Shown here in pieces: positions 53,103 through 60,550 of a DNA stretch of 64,000 nucleotides. The DNA comes from a virus: IMG/VR virus record IMGVR_UViG_3300046355_000046, positions 22,458 to 86,457 of that record. One strand, given 5' to 3'. Every line of letters starts with the position of its first letter. The stretch's first letter is position 1. The position numbers and the translations under genes are program-made. Below the pieces are notes generated by a model, which saw only the letters and a program-made list of their open reading frames with translations, did not search any database and was not told where the DNA came from.

Positions 53103-53492
53103 TTACTTTTGTTTTTCAAGTTGTGTTTTTTCATTATGGCACACCTCGCAGAGCACCTGTAGATTGTCTTGTTCACAGAACAACCTATCTACAAATCCAG
53201 GAAGATCTGCTGCACAGTTTAAACTACCTGCACCAACTATATGGTCCACATTAATTTTCTTTTCAGGAAACCATTTTTTACAAGAGTTACACTGGTATTC
53301 AAACTTCTGTCTCTTCAACGGACCTTTGTATGGTCTACGAGATTCCATTTTACACTGTGTAATTGGTTTCCACCATCTTGATTTTTGACGTAACGTACTT
53401 CTAATGAAACTCCAAAATGCAGATTCAGTCATTGTACCTGCATTCCTAGTTTTAGGAGATGCAGTACGTCTAGTTGTTTTCTTCTTGATCAT
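53103..53492 (-). CDS. HNH endonuclease
   Basis: A 129 aa protein. C-x2-C ('CNSCKKWF'), 'INVDHIVGAG' containing the catalytic His of an HNH/ββα-metal fold, and 'CEVCHNEKT' with a second Cys pair and His are visible. The N-terminal 60 residues are very basic. Free-standing HNH nucleases serve in packaging, homing or host-DNA degradation. Its position between a primase gene and small replication genes suggests replication or homing. Confidence 0.85.
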   Translation of the reverse strand: MIKKKTTRRTASPKTRNAGTMTESAFWSFIRSTLRQKSRWWKPITQCKMESRRPYKGPLKRQKFEYQCNSCKKWFPEKKINVDHIVGAGSLNCAADLPGFVDRLFCEQDNLQVLCEVCHNEKTQLEKQK

Positions 53493-54474
53493 TTAATATT
53501 CTTTTATTAAGTATAGGTACTAAACGTACATATACCTCTTTAGGACCATAGTCCTTAATAGAATCAGATGGATCTTTACTCATTGGTAGAGCAGCATATT
53601 CTACTTCAGGATATAGTTCTTTATATCTTTCCATAGCTTTTATACCAGGCTCGTCAAAATCAAATAGTATAATCACTTTCTTATACTTCTTGATGTATTG
53701 ATCCATAAGTTCTTTACGGATGATTGTATTCTCAGAGTCAGGTGCAATGATATCTAGAGTAGATATCTTTAGACTCTTTAAAGACATAACGTCTTTTAGT
53801 GAAGACGTAATAACTAAGTAAGGTGCATTTTTAATTTGTTCAATACCTTGGATATAGTCTTGAACTTTAATGAATTTCTTATCTAGTGTTTTAGGCTGAT
53901 AGATTTTGTACAGAGTACCATCATTTTTAAAGTAACCGTATAAGTAGTTACCTGTAATGGTTAGCTCAATGGGGCCATCATCAGTATCTTTATGCATAGT
54001 ATAACTGCTAAGTGGCCTTACGTTATACTCATCTAAAAGACGTGAGCCAATATTGAACTGTGTCCAAAAGTATTGGTCCTGAGTAGTCCAAGATCTGAAA
54101 ACAAACTGACTAACTTTATACTTAGACGCTTGTTTAAATTTCTGTACATCGTACCCACCGTTATTGTGGAGTACAAAATCATTATAATTCTCTACTACAA
54201 GGTTACATGCTTTGTGATAAGATAGTCCTGTTATTTCTTTAACTAGATCTATGGCTGATCCACCGTTACCGGAAGAGAAATCTTTATACTTATACGTGTC
54301 TTTTGTAGGGTCGTAGTAAATGCACATACTAGGTGTGCGTTCTTTAGAATTAAAAAGACTTTTAATCTTTATATCATGCCCACTAAGCTTATCTCTAAGC
54401 TTACAGAAATGTTCAAATATCCATGATGCTGGGACATCCTTGATGTCATGCACCATATTCTTTATCTTAAACAT
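53470..54474 (-). CDS. DnaG-type primase-like protein with altered TOPRIM motif
   Basis: A 334 aa protein. The N-terminal 90 residues have the shape of the DnaG zinc domain ('SLFNSKERTPSMCIYYDPTKD', 'YKDFSSGNGGSAIDLVKEI') but lack the CHC2 zinc ligands. A TOPRIM-like core follows: 'YLVITSSLKDVMSL', where the usual Glu motif is replaced by Ser/Ser, and 'ILFDFDEPG' with the D-x-D pair. The combination is seen in phage primases. It overlaps the HNH gene by 22 bases. Likely primes lagging strands with the helicase gene product. Confidence 0.7.
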   Translation of the reverse strand: MFKIKNMVHDIKDVPASWIFEHFCKLRDKLSGHDIKIKSLFNSKERTPSMCIYYDPTKDTYKYKDFSSGNGGSAIDLVKEITGLSYHKACNLVVENYNDFVLHNNGGYDVQKFKQASKYKVSQFVFRSWTTQDQYFWTQFNIGSRLLDEYNVRPLSSYTMHKDTDDGPIELTITGNYLYGYFKNDGTLYKIYQPKTLDKKFIKVQDYIQGIEQIKNAPYLVITSSLKDVMSLKSLKISTLDIIAPDSENTIIRKELMDQYIKKYKKVIILFDFDEPGIKAMERYKELYPEVEYAALPMSKDPSDSIKDYGPKEVYVRLVPILNKRILNDQEENN

Positions 54475-54490
54475 GATGTAGATTTAAAAT

Positions 54491-54525
54491 GAAGAAGGGG
54501 GAGCAATACCTCTCCCCCACTCTTC
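54491..54525 (-). terminator. Hairpin between SSB-like and primase genes (minus strand)
   Basis: GGGGGAG (54497-54503) pairs with CTCCCCC (54512-54518), with GAAGA/TCTTC flanks extending it; the minus strand continues TTCTTCATTTT. It could be a partial terminator lowering primase expression relative to SSB. Confidence 0.6.
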
Positions 54526-54536
54526 TGGGCAGCTAA

Positions 54537-55148
54537 TTACATATCAAAATCACTGTTAACTGGCTCAAAGCTAGTTACCGGCTTATTTTGTAAAGCCTTG
54601 TAGTGATACTGGTTATTTTTGTCAAACTTATCAAGCTTAGCTTCTTCTGTAGAAACAAACTTGTACTTAGGTAAAGATAACTTAATGATAGTCTTACCAT
54701 TGTATTCTTCTTCTGTACCCTTTAAGAACCAATATAGATTGTGTCCTTTCAAAATGTAGATTGCTTTCTCAACCCAGTCTTCAATACTAGATGCAGAAAT
54801 ATTATCTACTTGATCACGTAATCCAAGCTCTGATGCAATAACTGCTAGCTTAAACATGAGTTCATTCTTAGTTACATTACTGTCGTTGAACTGATCAGTC
54901 CAGATAGTTCCAGATACACGACTAGATTGTCCTGTAAACTTAGCTCCTTCTGGGTTATTCTTATCAATAGCCCAACCTTCAAAGCCCTCAGATGCTGGGC
55001 CTTCTAATACTAACTCTAAGGTTTTCTTGTCACCTTTGTTAGATGTTCTTACTTGCCCACTGTAAATGTGTGCATAAACTACTCCTGCTTGTAGAGATTT
55101 AGCTGTACCTCCACCTGTTTTTACTTCTTGTCCTTTTGTACTAAACAT
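54537..55148 (-). CDS. Putative single-stranded-DNA-binding protein
   Basis: A 203 aa protein. The Ser/Gly/Thr-rich N terminus, beta-strand-rich core and C-terminal acidic tail ('NSDFDM') fit the SSB-like proteins of Bacteroidetes phages, and the acidic tip resembles SSB partner-binding tails. It is placed between the Sak4-like ATPase gene and the primase gene, as expected for a replication/recombination set. No OB-fold motif can be proved by eye, so this is a probable rather than sure call. Confidence 0.55.
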   Translation of the reverse strand: MFSTKGQEVKTGGGTAKSLQAGVVYAHIYSGQVRTSNKGDKKTLELVLEGPASEGFEGWAIDKNNPEGAKFTGQSSRVSGTIWTDQFNDSNVTKNELMFKLAVIASELGLRDQVDNISASSIEDWVEKAIYILKGHNLYWFLKGTEEEYNGKTIIKLSLPKYKFVSTEEAKLDKFDKNNQYHYKALQNKPVTSFEPVNSDFDM

Positions 55149-55191
55149 GTTGTGTTAAATTTAAACTTATGTGAATAAAAAAATTAAAATA

Positions 55192-55875
55192 CTAGTTCTC
55201 GTAATCTATAATACTTTGTCTTACTAAAGCTAAGTCGTTAGCTATTTCAAACTCATCAAACATTCCTCTTGGGGCTTTACATGTATTCTCACCATTATTA
55301 GATGTTTCAAATACATATCTGATGACTCCGTCTTTGTCTTTCTTAACTTTACCAAACAAAACTATAGAAAATAATCCTTCTAAGGTAAGCTTTTCATCAA
55401 CCATTTTACCAATAGTCTTAGCTTTAAATTTCTTTTTACCTTCCATATCTGTAGATTCTTCAGCATGGGTTAAGATAAAAACTAATAGATCATCTCTTAA
55501 ATCTTTAGGCATACGTGCAATACGTGCTAGGTTGGCACCGATCTGGGTAAACTTCTCGTAACCCTTTTCGTCTACTCTTTCAAAGAACTCAAATGAGCTC
55601 ATATACTGAAAGTCATCAATAACTAAGTTCTTGATTTCTTTACGTTTTTCTGAAACATACTTAACGCATGCTTCTATCTGTTGTGATGAGCTAGCAGAGT
55701 ATAGATTACCTGTAGGGTTTTCTTTACTCCATAGTACATACTTCTTTCTCCAACCTTTAAATGGTAGAGCTTTATTAGCAACGTTAATAATAAACGTTTC
55801 TGCTGGATCTAGACTTTCAATAGATGTTGATTTACCAGAACCAGACTCTGCAATAATTAAAATACCTTGTGCCAT
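55192..55875 (-). CDS. RecA-like ATPase, Sak4-type
   Basis: A 227 aa P-loop ATPase with Walker A 'AESGSGKST' (residues 9-17) and Walker B 'NLVIDDFQY' (about 82-90). 'LLVFILTHAEE' fits the following sensor strand. The short single-domain form matches Sak4-like recombinases of phages, which promote single-strand annealing with an SSB partner; the SSB-like gene is immediately downstream. An alternative is another small AAA/RecA-fold ATPase. Confidence 0.72.
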   Translation of the reverse strand: MAQGILIIAESGSGKSTSIESLDPAETFIINVANKALPFKGWRKKYVLWSKENPTGNLYSASSSQQIEACVKYVSEKRKEIKNLVIDDFQYMSSFEFFERVDEKGYEKFTQIGANLARIARMPKDLRDDLLVFILTHAEESTDMEGKKKFKAKTIGKMVDEKLTLEGLFSIVLFGKVKKDKDGVIRYVFETSNNGENTCKAPRGMFDEFEIANDLALVRQSIIDYEN

Positions 55876-55878
55876 GTG

Positions 55879-56457
55879 TTATTTTGTAGATTTGATTAAT
55901 TCATTTAGCCATGTTTTAGAACTTACTGGCTTACCTGTTTGGATAGCATAGTAATCTCTAATAGTCATTTCACTATAAGGAGCGTCTTCCATTGTAGCAG
56001 GGGCTTTGTAAGCTTGCATTGGAGGCTTAGGTAAAGAAGATGGTAATAGTTCTTCTTCTTGTAGACCAAAGCTTGCTGTTTTCTTAATAGCTACTGATGT
56101 AGGATTGACGACCCTTAGCTCTTCTAGAGGAACTAGGTAAGAACCCTTTTCATTAAGCTCATACTCTTCTTCAAAAGCTGAACTAAATGGTACTCTGTAA
56201 ACCTTACGTTCTGTATCTGCAGGACTTAGATCTCTAGTAATCAGCTCAAAGAAGAAACCTTTATCTTTTCTAAACTCTGAAGAAAAGATACCAACTACCA
56301 TTCTACCATGCTTGTCATAGAACGGCATCTTCATGTTGAAATCTGTACGTGAGATACCTAAGTCATCAATAAGATCTTGATGAAAATCTCTGATGGTTTC
56401 AAGCTTAAGCTTCTTAAGTTCTTTCACATCTGTTACTTGTGGTGTGTTACTTGTCAT
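55879..56457 (-). CDS. Hypothetical protein
   Basis: A 192 aa protein with 'PFYDKHGRMVVGIFSSEF' and a charged N-terminal half; the C-terminal 50 residues include a Pro-rich linker ('LPKPPMQAYKAPA') and 'IRDYYAIQTGKPVSSKTWLNELI'. It has no known motif. It lies between the helicase and Sak4-like genes, stopping 3 bases before the next start, so it is likely part of the replisome or recombination set. Confidence 0.55.
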   Translation of the reverse strand: MTSNTPQVTDVKELKKLKLETIRDFHQDLIDDLGISRTDFNMKMPFYDKHGRMVVGIFSSEFRKDKGFFFELITRDLSPADTERKVYRVPFSSAFEEEYELNEKGSYLVPLEELRVVNPTSVAIKKTASFGLQEEELLPSSLPKPPMQAYKAPATMEDAPYSEMTIRDYYAIQTGKPVSSKTWLNELIKSTK

Positions 56458-56472
56458 ACTGTGTGTTTTTGT

Positions 56473-57528
56473 TTATAATTCCTGGCCAACATCAGCCGAA
56501 GGTGCTTGTCTGTTATTTCTAGGTCCTCTAGGTGCCCATGTTTGAGGCTGTTGTTGTATCATTGGTGGAGGACCTGACTCAATCATACGTTGTCTTTTAA
56601 AGTCAGTCTGTAAGAAAATGATATTCTCATCTGTAGCACCATTACGTAGCTTTAACAAATGCAAGAATACGTTTTCTTTATCTGCTCTATAGTGTTCTGG
56701 TCCATAGTCTTCTATGTTCAGTGTAAACGGTCTACTAATAGCAAAGACTAAGTCTGAGCCTTGCATAAGAGCGTCACCACCAAATATATCTGATGAACTA
56801 GGATAATTAGCAATGGTACCTGGAGTTCTGCGTGATACATCTTCCATGGTACGGTTAAGCTGTGTTAGAATAATTACAATAACAGGCAGGTCACGCTTTA
56901 CATCAATAAGCATATCTGCTATATTGTATAAAGTCTGTAACTTTTCTCTCTCATCTGCGGCTTTTTTAACAAGCCAGCTATGGTCAATAGTTACAATCAT
57001 AGGTTTACCACCTAACTCATTGAAATAGTGATGAATAGCTTTCTTCATGTCTGCAGAAGTAAGAGGCTTTTTGATACGTATCCTTTGTATACCTAGCTTT
57101 TCTAATTCCTCTGCTTCTTTAAGATAGTTTTCCATTTGCTGATAAGCAAAGTCATCAAGCTGTTTCTTAGAAGATAACACTACGTTATAGTCCATAGCAA
57201 CTTGAGCAGCATATTCTCTAGCTGCATAGGATTCATCACCCATCTCAAATTGAAACTCCAAGATAGAAAAGTCTTGGTCAGGATTAAGTCTTTTAGACTC
57301 TCTAAGGATATGACTAATGAACATAGTCTTACCTGCAGCGGGACGAGCACCTATTGTAACTAGACTGCCCCACTCTATACCACCAATGGTTGCATTATTA
57401 ATAGCATCCCAAGGTGTTCTTAAGGACTTGATACGTCCTTTACGTCTATCATTAATGTATTTTAGACCTTTGCGTAATCCTTCAGCGTGCGTAATAGCAC
57501 CAAAGGGTCTTTCTGTATTCTGATCCAT
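56473..57528 (-). CDS. DnaB-like replicative helicase (RecA-fold domain)
   Basis: A 351 aa protein with Walker A 'GARPAAGKT' (60-68), 'FQFEMGDES' of the DnaB helicase family, 'IVTIDHSWLV' as Walker B, and 'VIIILTQLNRTMED' with the polar switch residue. 'ALMQGSDLVFAISRP' also fits DnaB. It lacks the N-terminal DnaG-interaction domain, so it is the catalytic domain only. It unwinds DNA at the phage fork. Its C-terminal 40 residues are Pro/Gln-rich. Confidence 0.8.
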   Translation of the reverse strand: MDQNTERPFGAITHAEGLRKGLKYINDRRKGRIKSLRTPWDAINNATIGGIEWGSLVTIGARPAAGKTMFISHILRESKRLNPDQDFSILEFQFEMGDESYAAREYAAQVAMDYNVVLSSKKQLDDFAYQQMENYLKEAEELEKLGIQRIRIKKPLTSADMKKAIHHYFNELGGKPMIVTIDHSWLVKKAADEREKLQTLYNIADMLIDVKRDLPVIVIILTQLNRTMEDVSRRTPGTIANYPSSSDIFGGDALMQGSDLVFAISRPFTLNIEDYGPEHYRADKENVFLHLLKLRNGATDENIIFLQTDFKRQRMIESGPPPMIQQQPQTWAPRGPRNNRQAPSADVGQEL

Positions 57529-57540
57529 AAGGAGTTGGTA

Positions 57541-57765
57541 TTATAAACTAGGAAATGATTTACTTAGAACGTCTTTTACAATTGTATTAGCTTCACCATA
57601 TGCTTGCAACGATCCTCTTAAGGAAGCTACATTTTCAGCTTTAGCTACAATAGTTTCTAGTAAATCATAGTTAATAATACGTAGATCAGGTCTTGAAGGA
57701 TCTAGTGTAGGAAGAGAATCAAATATCTCTTTAATAACTTCTGGATTGTGGGGTTTGTTACTCAT
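57541..57765 (-). CDS. Hypothetical protein behind a host-type promoter
   Basis: A 74 aa protein from the chosen start MSNKPHN, because the longer frame to 57816 contains a TTG-N19-TATATTTG promoter. Its sequence ('KEIFDSLPTLDPSRPDLRI', 'ETIVAKAENVASLRGSLQ') is helical and acidic-basic, with no known motif. It probably heads a minus-strand transcription unit running into the helicase gene 12 bases on. Confidence 0.6.
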   Translation of the reverse strand: MSNKPHNPEVIKEIFDSLPTLDPSRPDLRIINYDLLETIVAKAENVASLRGSLQAYGEANTIVKDVLSKSFPSL

Positions 57766-57786
57766 GTTGGGTTGTTTTATGTAGTT

Positions 57787-57816
57787 CAAATATAGGATAA
57801 GTTCTGTAAAAAACAA
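57787..57816 (-). promoter_or_regulatory. Bacteroidetes-type promoter, TTG-N19-TATATTTG
   Basis: On the minus strand TTG (57814-57816), a spacer of exactly 19 bases and TATATTTG (57787-57794) match the known Bacteroidetes housekeeping consensus TTG-N19-TAnnTTTG. The start site would be near 57780, about 15 bases before the ATG at 57765. Confidence 0.75.
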
Positions 57817-57824
57817 AATTTTTC

Positions 57825-58451
57825 TTAGACTTTATCAGCAAACCAGTCTGCATTTTGCTGTTTATAATCATCTAATGCAGGTTTTAAAATGTCTGGGTTA
57901 TCTAATAGAAACTGACAGTGGTCTGCAAGCTCTGACTTAGTAGTCTTACTTACGTTATCTGTCTTTTGTATAAAATAACTACTGTTCATCATAAACTGAT
58001 AACCTTTCTTTTCTTTCTCAAAGATGTAGTAGTCAGTTGCCAGATGAACTAATGTCCAGTTAAACTGTGGGTAAGTCTTAAAGAATACAATAAACTTCTT
58101 TTTCAGTTCTTCTACTGATTGTCTAGCCATGGAACCTGATGGTAATGACTTAGCAGGGAAGAGTTCTCTATAGTAAGATATCTTTTCTAGAAACTTATCT
58201 CCTAGTACTTCTGTGGCTACCTTCTTTTTAGCTTTGATGAGGAAGGTTTCAAACTCATCTAGAATGATTAATGCTTTTTGTGTCAACTGACCCTGATCGT
58301 TAATATATCCCTTAGCTCTGCAAATGTTAGCTTCTGCTTCTGGATTAATAATTCCAGTAGGCTTTATTCTACTTCTGCAGCAATCAAGAAAGTAAATCTG
58401 GTTCGGGCTAGTGTTGTACTTGATTAGTGTAGTCCATAATTGGTGGCTCAT
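57825..58451 (-). CDS. Hypothetical replication-region protein
   Basis: A 208 aa soluble helical protein ('LATDYYIFEKEKKGYQFMMN', 'ADHCQFLLDNPDI'). Its 44-base overlap with the DnaA-domain gene indicates co-translation with that initiator. It may be a helicase loader or initiator partner, given position between initiator and helicase genes, but no loader ATPase motif is seen. The function is unassigned. Confidence 0.6.
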   Translation of the reverse strand: MSHQLWTTLIKYNTSPNQIYFLDCCRSRIKPTGIINPEAEANICRAKGYINDQGQLTQKALIILDEFETFLIKAKKKVATEVLGDKFLEKISYYRELFPAKSLPSGSMARQSVEELKKKFIVFFKTYPQFNWTLVHLATDYYIFEKEKKGYQFMMNSSYFIQKTDNVSKTTKSELADHCQFLLDNPDILKPALDDYKQQNADWFADKV

Positions 58452-58881
58452 GTTGTTCTTTGATATATTTGAGGATGGTGAAATACTTTAAACGAAATGG
58501 TTCATTAGTTTCTACTAAGTCTCTAAATGTGTTTACATTATGAATGACTGTAGTATGGTCTCTATTTCCTAAAAATTGACCAATGGTAGTTAAACTATAC
58601 TTCATAGTTCTAGCTAAATGACAGAATATAGAACGTAATTCTACAATATCTCTCTGCCTTAGTCTAGATTCTAAAGGTATAGCACCGTTATACTTAAATG
58701 GTAAGAAAGGTTCAAAGACCTTCTTTAAAGATTCTAAACTCATTATAGGAATATACGTATCTGATTGCACATTAGATCTACTAATTACAATTGGATAGTA
58801 TCCTAGTTTCTCATAAAAATGGTCTTTAAACTCTGTAATCAGCTTTTTTTCAAGCTTTTCTGCATAATTAGTTCCTTCCAT
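58408..58881 (-). CDS. Replication initiator with DnaA domain IV-type DNA-binding domain
   Basis: A 157 aa protein. Residues about 75-120 match the DnaA domain IV signature: 'QRDIVELRSIFCHLARTMKY', 'TIGQFLGNRDHTTVIHNV' (RDHTTV at 107-112). In DnaA this domain binds DnaA boxes. No AAA+ domain is present, so it may position other factors at an origin. The first 70 residues are an unrelated extension. It is the first gene of the minus block beside the divergent 117-base region, a plausible origin or control site. Confidence 0.75.
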   Translation of the reverse strand: MEGTNYAEKLEKKLITEFKDHFYEKLGYYPIVISRSNVQSDTYIPIMSLESLKKVFEPFLPFKYNGAIPLESRLRQRDIVELRSIFCHLARTMKYSLTTIGQFLGNRDHTTVIHNVNTFRDLVETNEPFRLKYFTILKYIKEQHEPPIMDYTNQVQH

Positions 58882-58998
58882 AAGTTCTTCTGGTTTAATT
58901 CACAAATCTAGGTTAATTCCTGAATATTTTGTATATTATAATGTAGGGATTATAGAATTTCTACACTTTAAATGTTTATATATAAATAATTTATACCC
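58882..58998. promoter_or_regulatory. Divergent intergenic control region
   Basis: This 117-base AT-rich gap between minus and plus blocks holds the plus-strand late-type motif. On the minus strand TAGATTTG (58904-58911) matches the -7 element TAnnTTTG but lacks a clear TTG 19 bases upstream. TAATTCACA at 58896-58904 is two mismatches from the DnaA box TTATCCACA. No clear origin repeats are seen. Confidence 0.4.
58927..58946 (+). promoter_or_regulatory. Candidate phage late promoter (copy 3)
   Basis: TTTTGTATATTATAATGTAG, 52 bases upstream of the ATG at 58999, shares its ending AATGTAG and overall order with the sequences before 5030 and 18802. It would drive the lysis and secreted-protein unit. 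Confidence 0.55.
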
Positions 58999-59265
58999 AT
59001 GGCAAACACTTTTTATGCCCAAAAAGATGCTCTAGGATACCCAGTACCGGGTACTTTGATGAGTGTTGAAACTCCTTCTGCAGTTCCAGCTAATACTTTA
59101 GTTATTCCTGCAGCTGATACATTAACAAGTCCTGCTAATATTCGTAAGAATGGGATGAGATACTTTGTACGTAAAGATAAGAAAGGAAATATTATTCCTA
59201 ACTCATTGATTACTAGTATAAAGAAGCCATCTGGATTAGTTTATGAGTTTCAACCTGTACGATAA
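58999..59265 (+). CDS. Hypothetical small protein, first gene of lysis unit
   Basis: An 88 aa protein ('FYAQKDALGYPVPGTLMS', 'AVPANTLVIPAADTL', 'RYFVRKDKKGNIIPNSL') with beta-strand character and no membrane segment. Its stop overlaps the next start by a base. A minor virion or capsid-decoration role is possible from its type, but nothing is proven. It opens the forward unit after the candidate late promoter. Confidence 0.6.
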   Translation: MANTFYAQKDALGYPVPGTLMSVETPSAVPANTLVIPAADTLTSPANIRKNGMRYFVRKDKKGNIIPNSLITSIKKPSGLVYEFQPVR

Positions 59266-59549
59266 TGACTAGAGATAATCCATCTATAGCTACTCTTAAG
59301 GTGTGGATATTCCCATCCTTAGTATCACTTATTAGTTTACTTATTTGGAATGATGTAAACGAGATTAAAGCTGATGTTAAGTTACTAATGGCTCAGTCTA
59401 ATATAGATAAAACCCGTATTGATAACTTAGAAAGACAGATTTATAAGTCTAACGCTTTGGCCTTTCCTGGTGTACCAGTTAAAGATCAAGAGCCAAAACC
59501 AAATGAATATGCGGTTTTGGTAGATAACAGAACAAAATTTATAAGATGA
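59265..59549 (+). CDS. Membrane-anchored coiled-coil protein of lysis region
   Basis: A 94 aa protein with one N-terminal membrane helix (residues 10-28, 'LKVWIFPSLVSLISLLIW') followed by a coiled-coil ('VNEIKADVKLLMAQSNIDKT'). Proteins of this shape stand next to holins in Bacteroidetes phages and could be spanin-like or holin regulators. It overlaps the holin-like gene by 4 bases. Confidence 0.6.
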   Translation: MTRDNPSIATLKVWIFPSLVSLISLLIWNDVNEIKADVKLLMAQSNIDKTRIDNLERQIYKSNALAFPGVPVKDQEPKPNEYAVLVDNRTKFIR

Positions 59550-59788
59550 CATTTAAAGAATGGGTCATAGACTTATTTAAGGATGAACGTAAGTCCATCT
59601 CAATTAAACCCGTGATAGCTTTCATGGGTGCTCTTTTCTTATGTATTACCCTTACGGCTAACTCATTTAGCCATGGTGACATTAAACCTTCAGATGCTTT
59701 AGTAGAAGGAGTTATGTATATGACCATTGCAGCTATGCTTGGTGATACAGGAGATAAGTTCTCATTTAAAAAGAAAACCGATGAATAA
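59546..59788 (+). CDS. Putative holin
   Basis: An 80 aa protein with two hydrophobic segments ('PVIAFMGALFLCITLTA', then 'ALVEGVMYMTIAAMLG'), a charged N terminus and a basic C-terminal tail, the topology of small two-helix holins. It lies three genes upstream of the endolysin. It would open the inner membrane at the end of infection. Function is inferred from size, topology and context. Confidence 0.65.
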   Translation: MTFKEWVIDLFKDERKSISIKPVIAFMGALFLCITLTANSFSHGDIKPSDALVEGVMYMTIAAMLGDTGDKFSFKKKTDE

Positions 59789-60407
59789 AGTATATCTCTT
59801 TATTATAGGCGTACTAGTAGTCTTTGTTCTTTTACAGAACAAGGGTTGTGTAGGAGGAGGTAGTCATTCTACTTCAGATACACTAATAGTACATGATACT
59901 ACGTGGTCAGTTCACGATAGTTTAATTTATTCTAAACCTTTACCGGCTAAGACTATTCATGATAGTTTATTTATTGCAGGTAAAACTGAGTATCTAGCAG
60001 ATACTAATTATGCTGCTCTAAAGATACAGTTTGATAATCTAGTTAAGATGTACACTGCTTTAGCAATATATGTAGACAGTGTAAAACTAGATACTCTTGG
60101 TTACGTCTCTGTTACAGATTCTGTAAGAGAAAATAAAATTATAGGTAGAGCGTGGAAGTATAACTACAAGGTACCATTTGTTACTAAGACAGTAACAATT
60201 ACTAACCAGGCTCCGTCTAAAACTCAGTTGTATGTAGGTGGTGGCGTTAATACTACACAAACATTAGGGCTACATTCTGCAGAAGCAGGACTCATCCTAA
60301 AGACCAAAGGTGATAAGATCTACGGACTTAAAGCCGGATCAGATATTAACGGAAATATTTCTTATGGCTTCCAGACATACTGGAAGATTGGTAAAAAAAA
60401 TAAATAG
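59781..60407 (+). CDS. Putative spanin-like / DUF6808-type membrane-anchored protein
   Basis: A 208 aa protein from the chosen ATG at 59781, overlapping the holin stop. An N-terminal helix (residues 4-20) ends in Cys 24. The middle has the DUF6808-like repeats of 'HDTTWSVHDSL' and 'TIHDSLFIAGKTEYL'; the C-terminal 70 residues are beta-rich ('YVGGGVNTTQTLGLHSAEAGL'). It might link the membrane to the outer membrane, as spanins do, but this is inference. Confidence 0.55.
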   Translation: MNKVYLFIIGVLVVFVLLQNKGCVGGGSHSTSDTLIVHDTTWSVHDSLIYSKPLPAKTIHDSLFIAGKTEYLADTNYAALKIQFDNLVKMYTALAIYVDSVKLDTLGYVSVTDSVRENKIIGRAWKYNYKVPFVTKTVTITNQAPSKTQLYVGGGVNTTQTLGLHSAEAGLILKTKGDKIYGLKAGSDINGNISYGFQTYWKIGKKNK

Positions 60408-60408
60408 T

Positions 60409-60537
60409 ATGAAGAAGATTATTGAATTAGTTAAGAAGTTCTTATTTGGTAGCACTGTACAGAAAGTTGTAGCAGCTGCAGAAATCAAAAAAGAAGTTAA
60501 GAAAGTAGCTAAAACTGCTACTAAGAAGAAGAAGTAA
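60409..60537 (+). CDS. Very small Lys-rich protein
   Basis: A 42 aa open frame starting MKKIIELVKKFLFG, one base after the previous stop and 13 bases before the endolysin gene. It is very basic with an amphipathic N-terminal helix and a Lys/Ala tail. I recall similar short peptides beside lysins in Bacteroidetes phages. A role in membrane disruption or DNA/RNA binding is possible. Confidence 0.55.
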   Translation: MKKIIELVKKFLFGSTVQKVVAAAEIKKEVKKVAKTATKKKK

Positions 60538-60550
60538 AACATTAACATAT

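Noticed and set aside
55631-55951. Plus-strand 106 aa open frame opposite the Sak4-like gene
   Set aside because: Opposite strand to a Walker-motif protein, no supporting features.
58882-58998. Full replication origin with arrays of DnaA boxes
   Set aside because: Only one poor box-like sequence was seen and no iterons, so an origin is not claimed as a feature.
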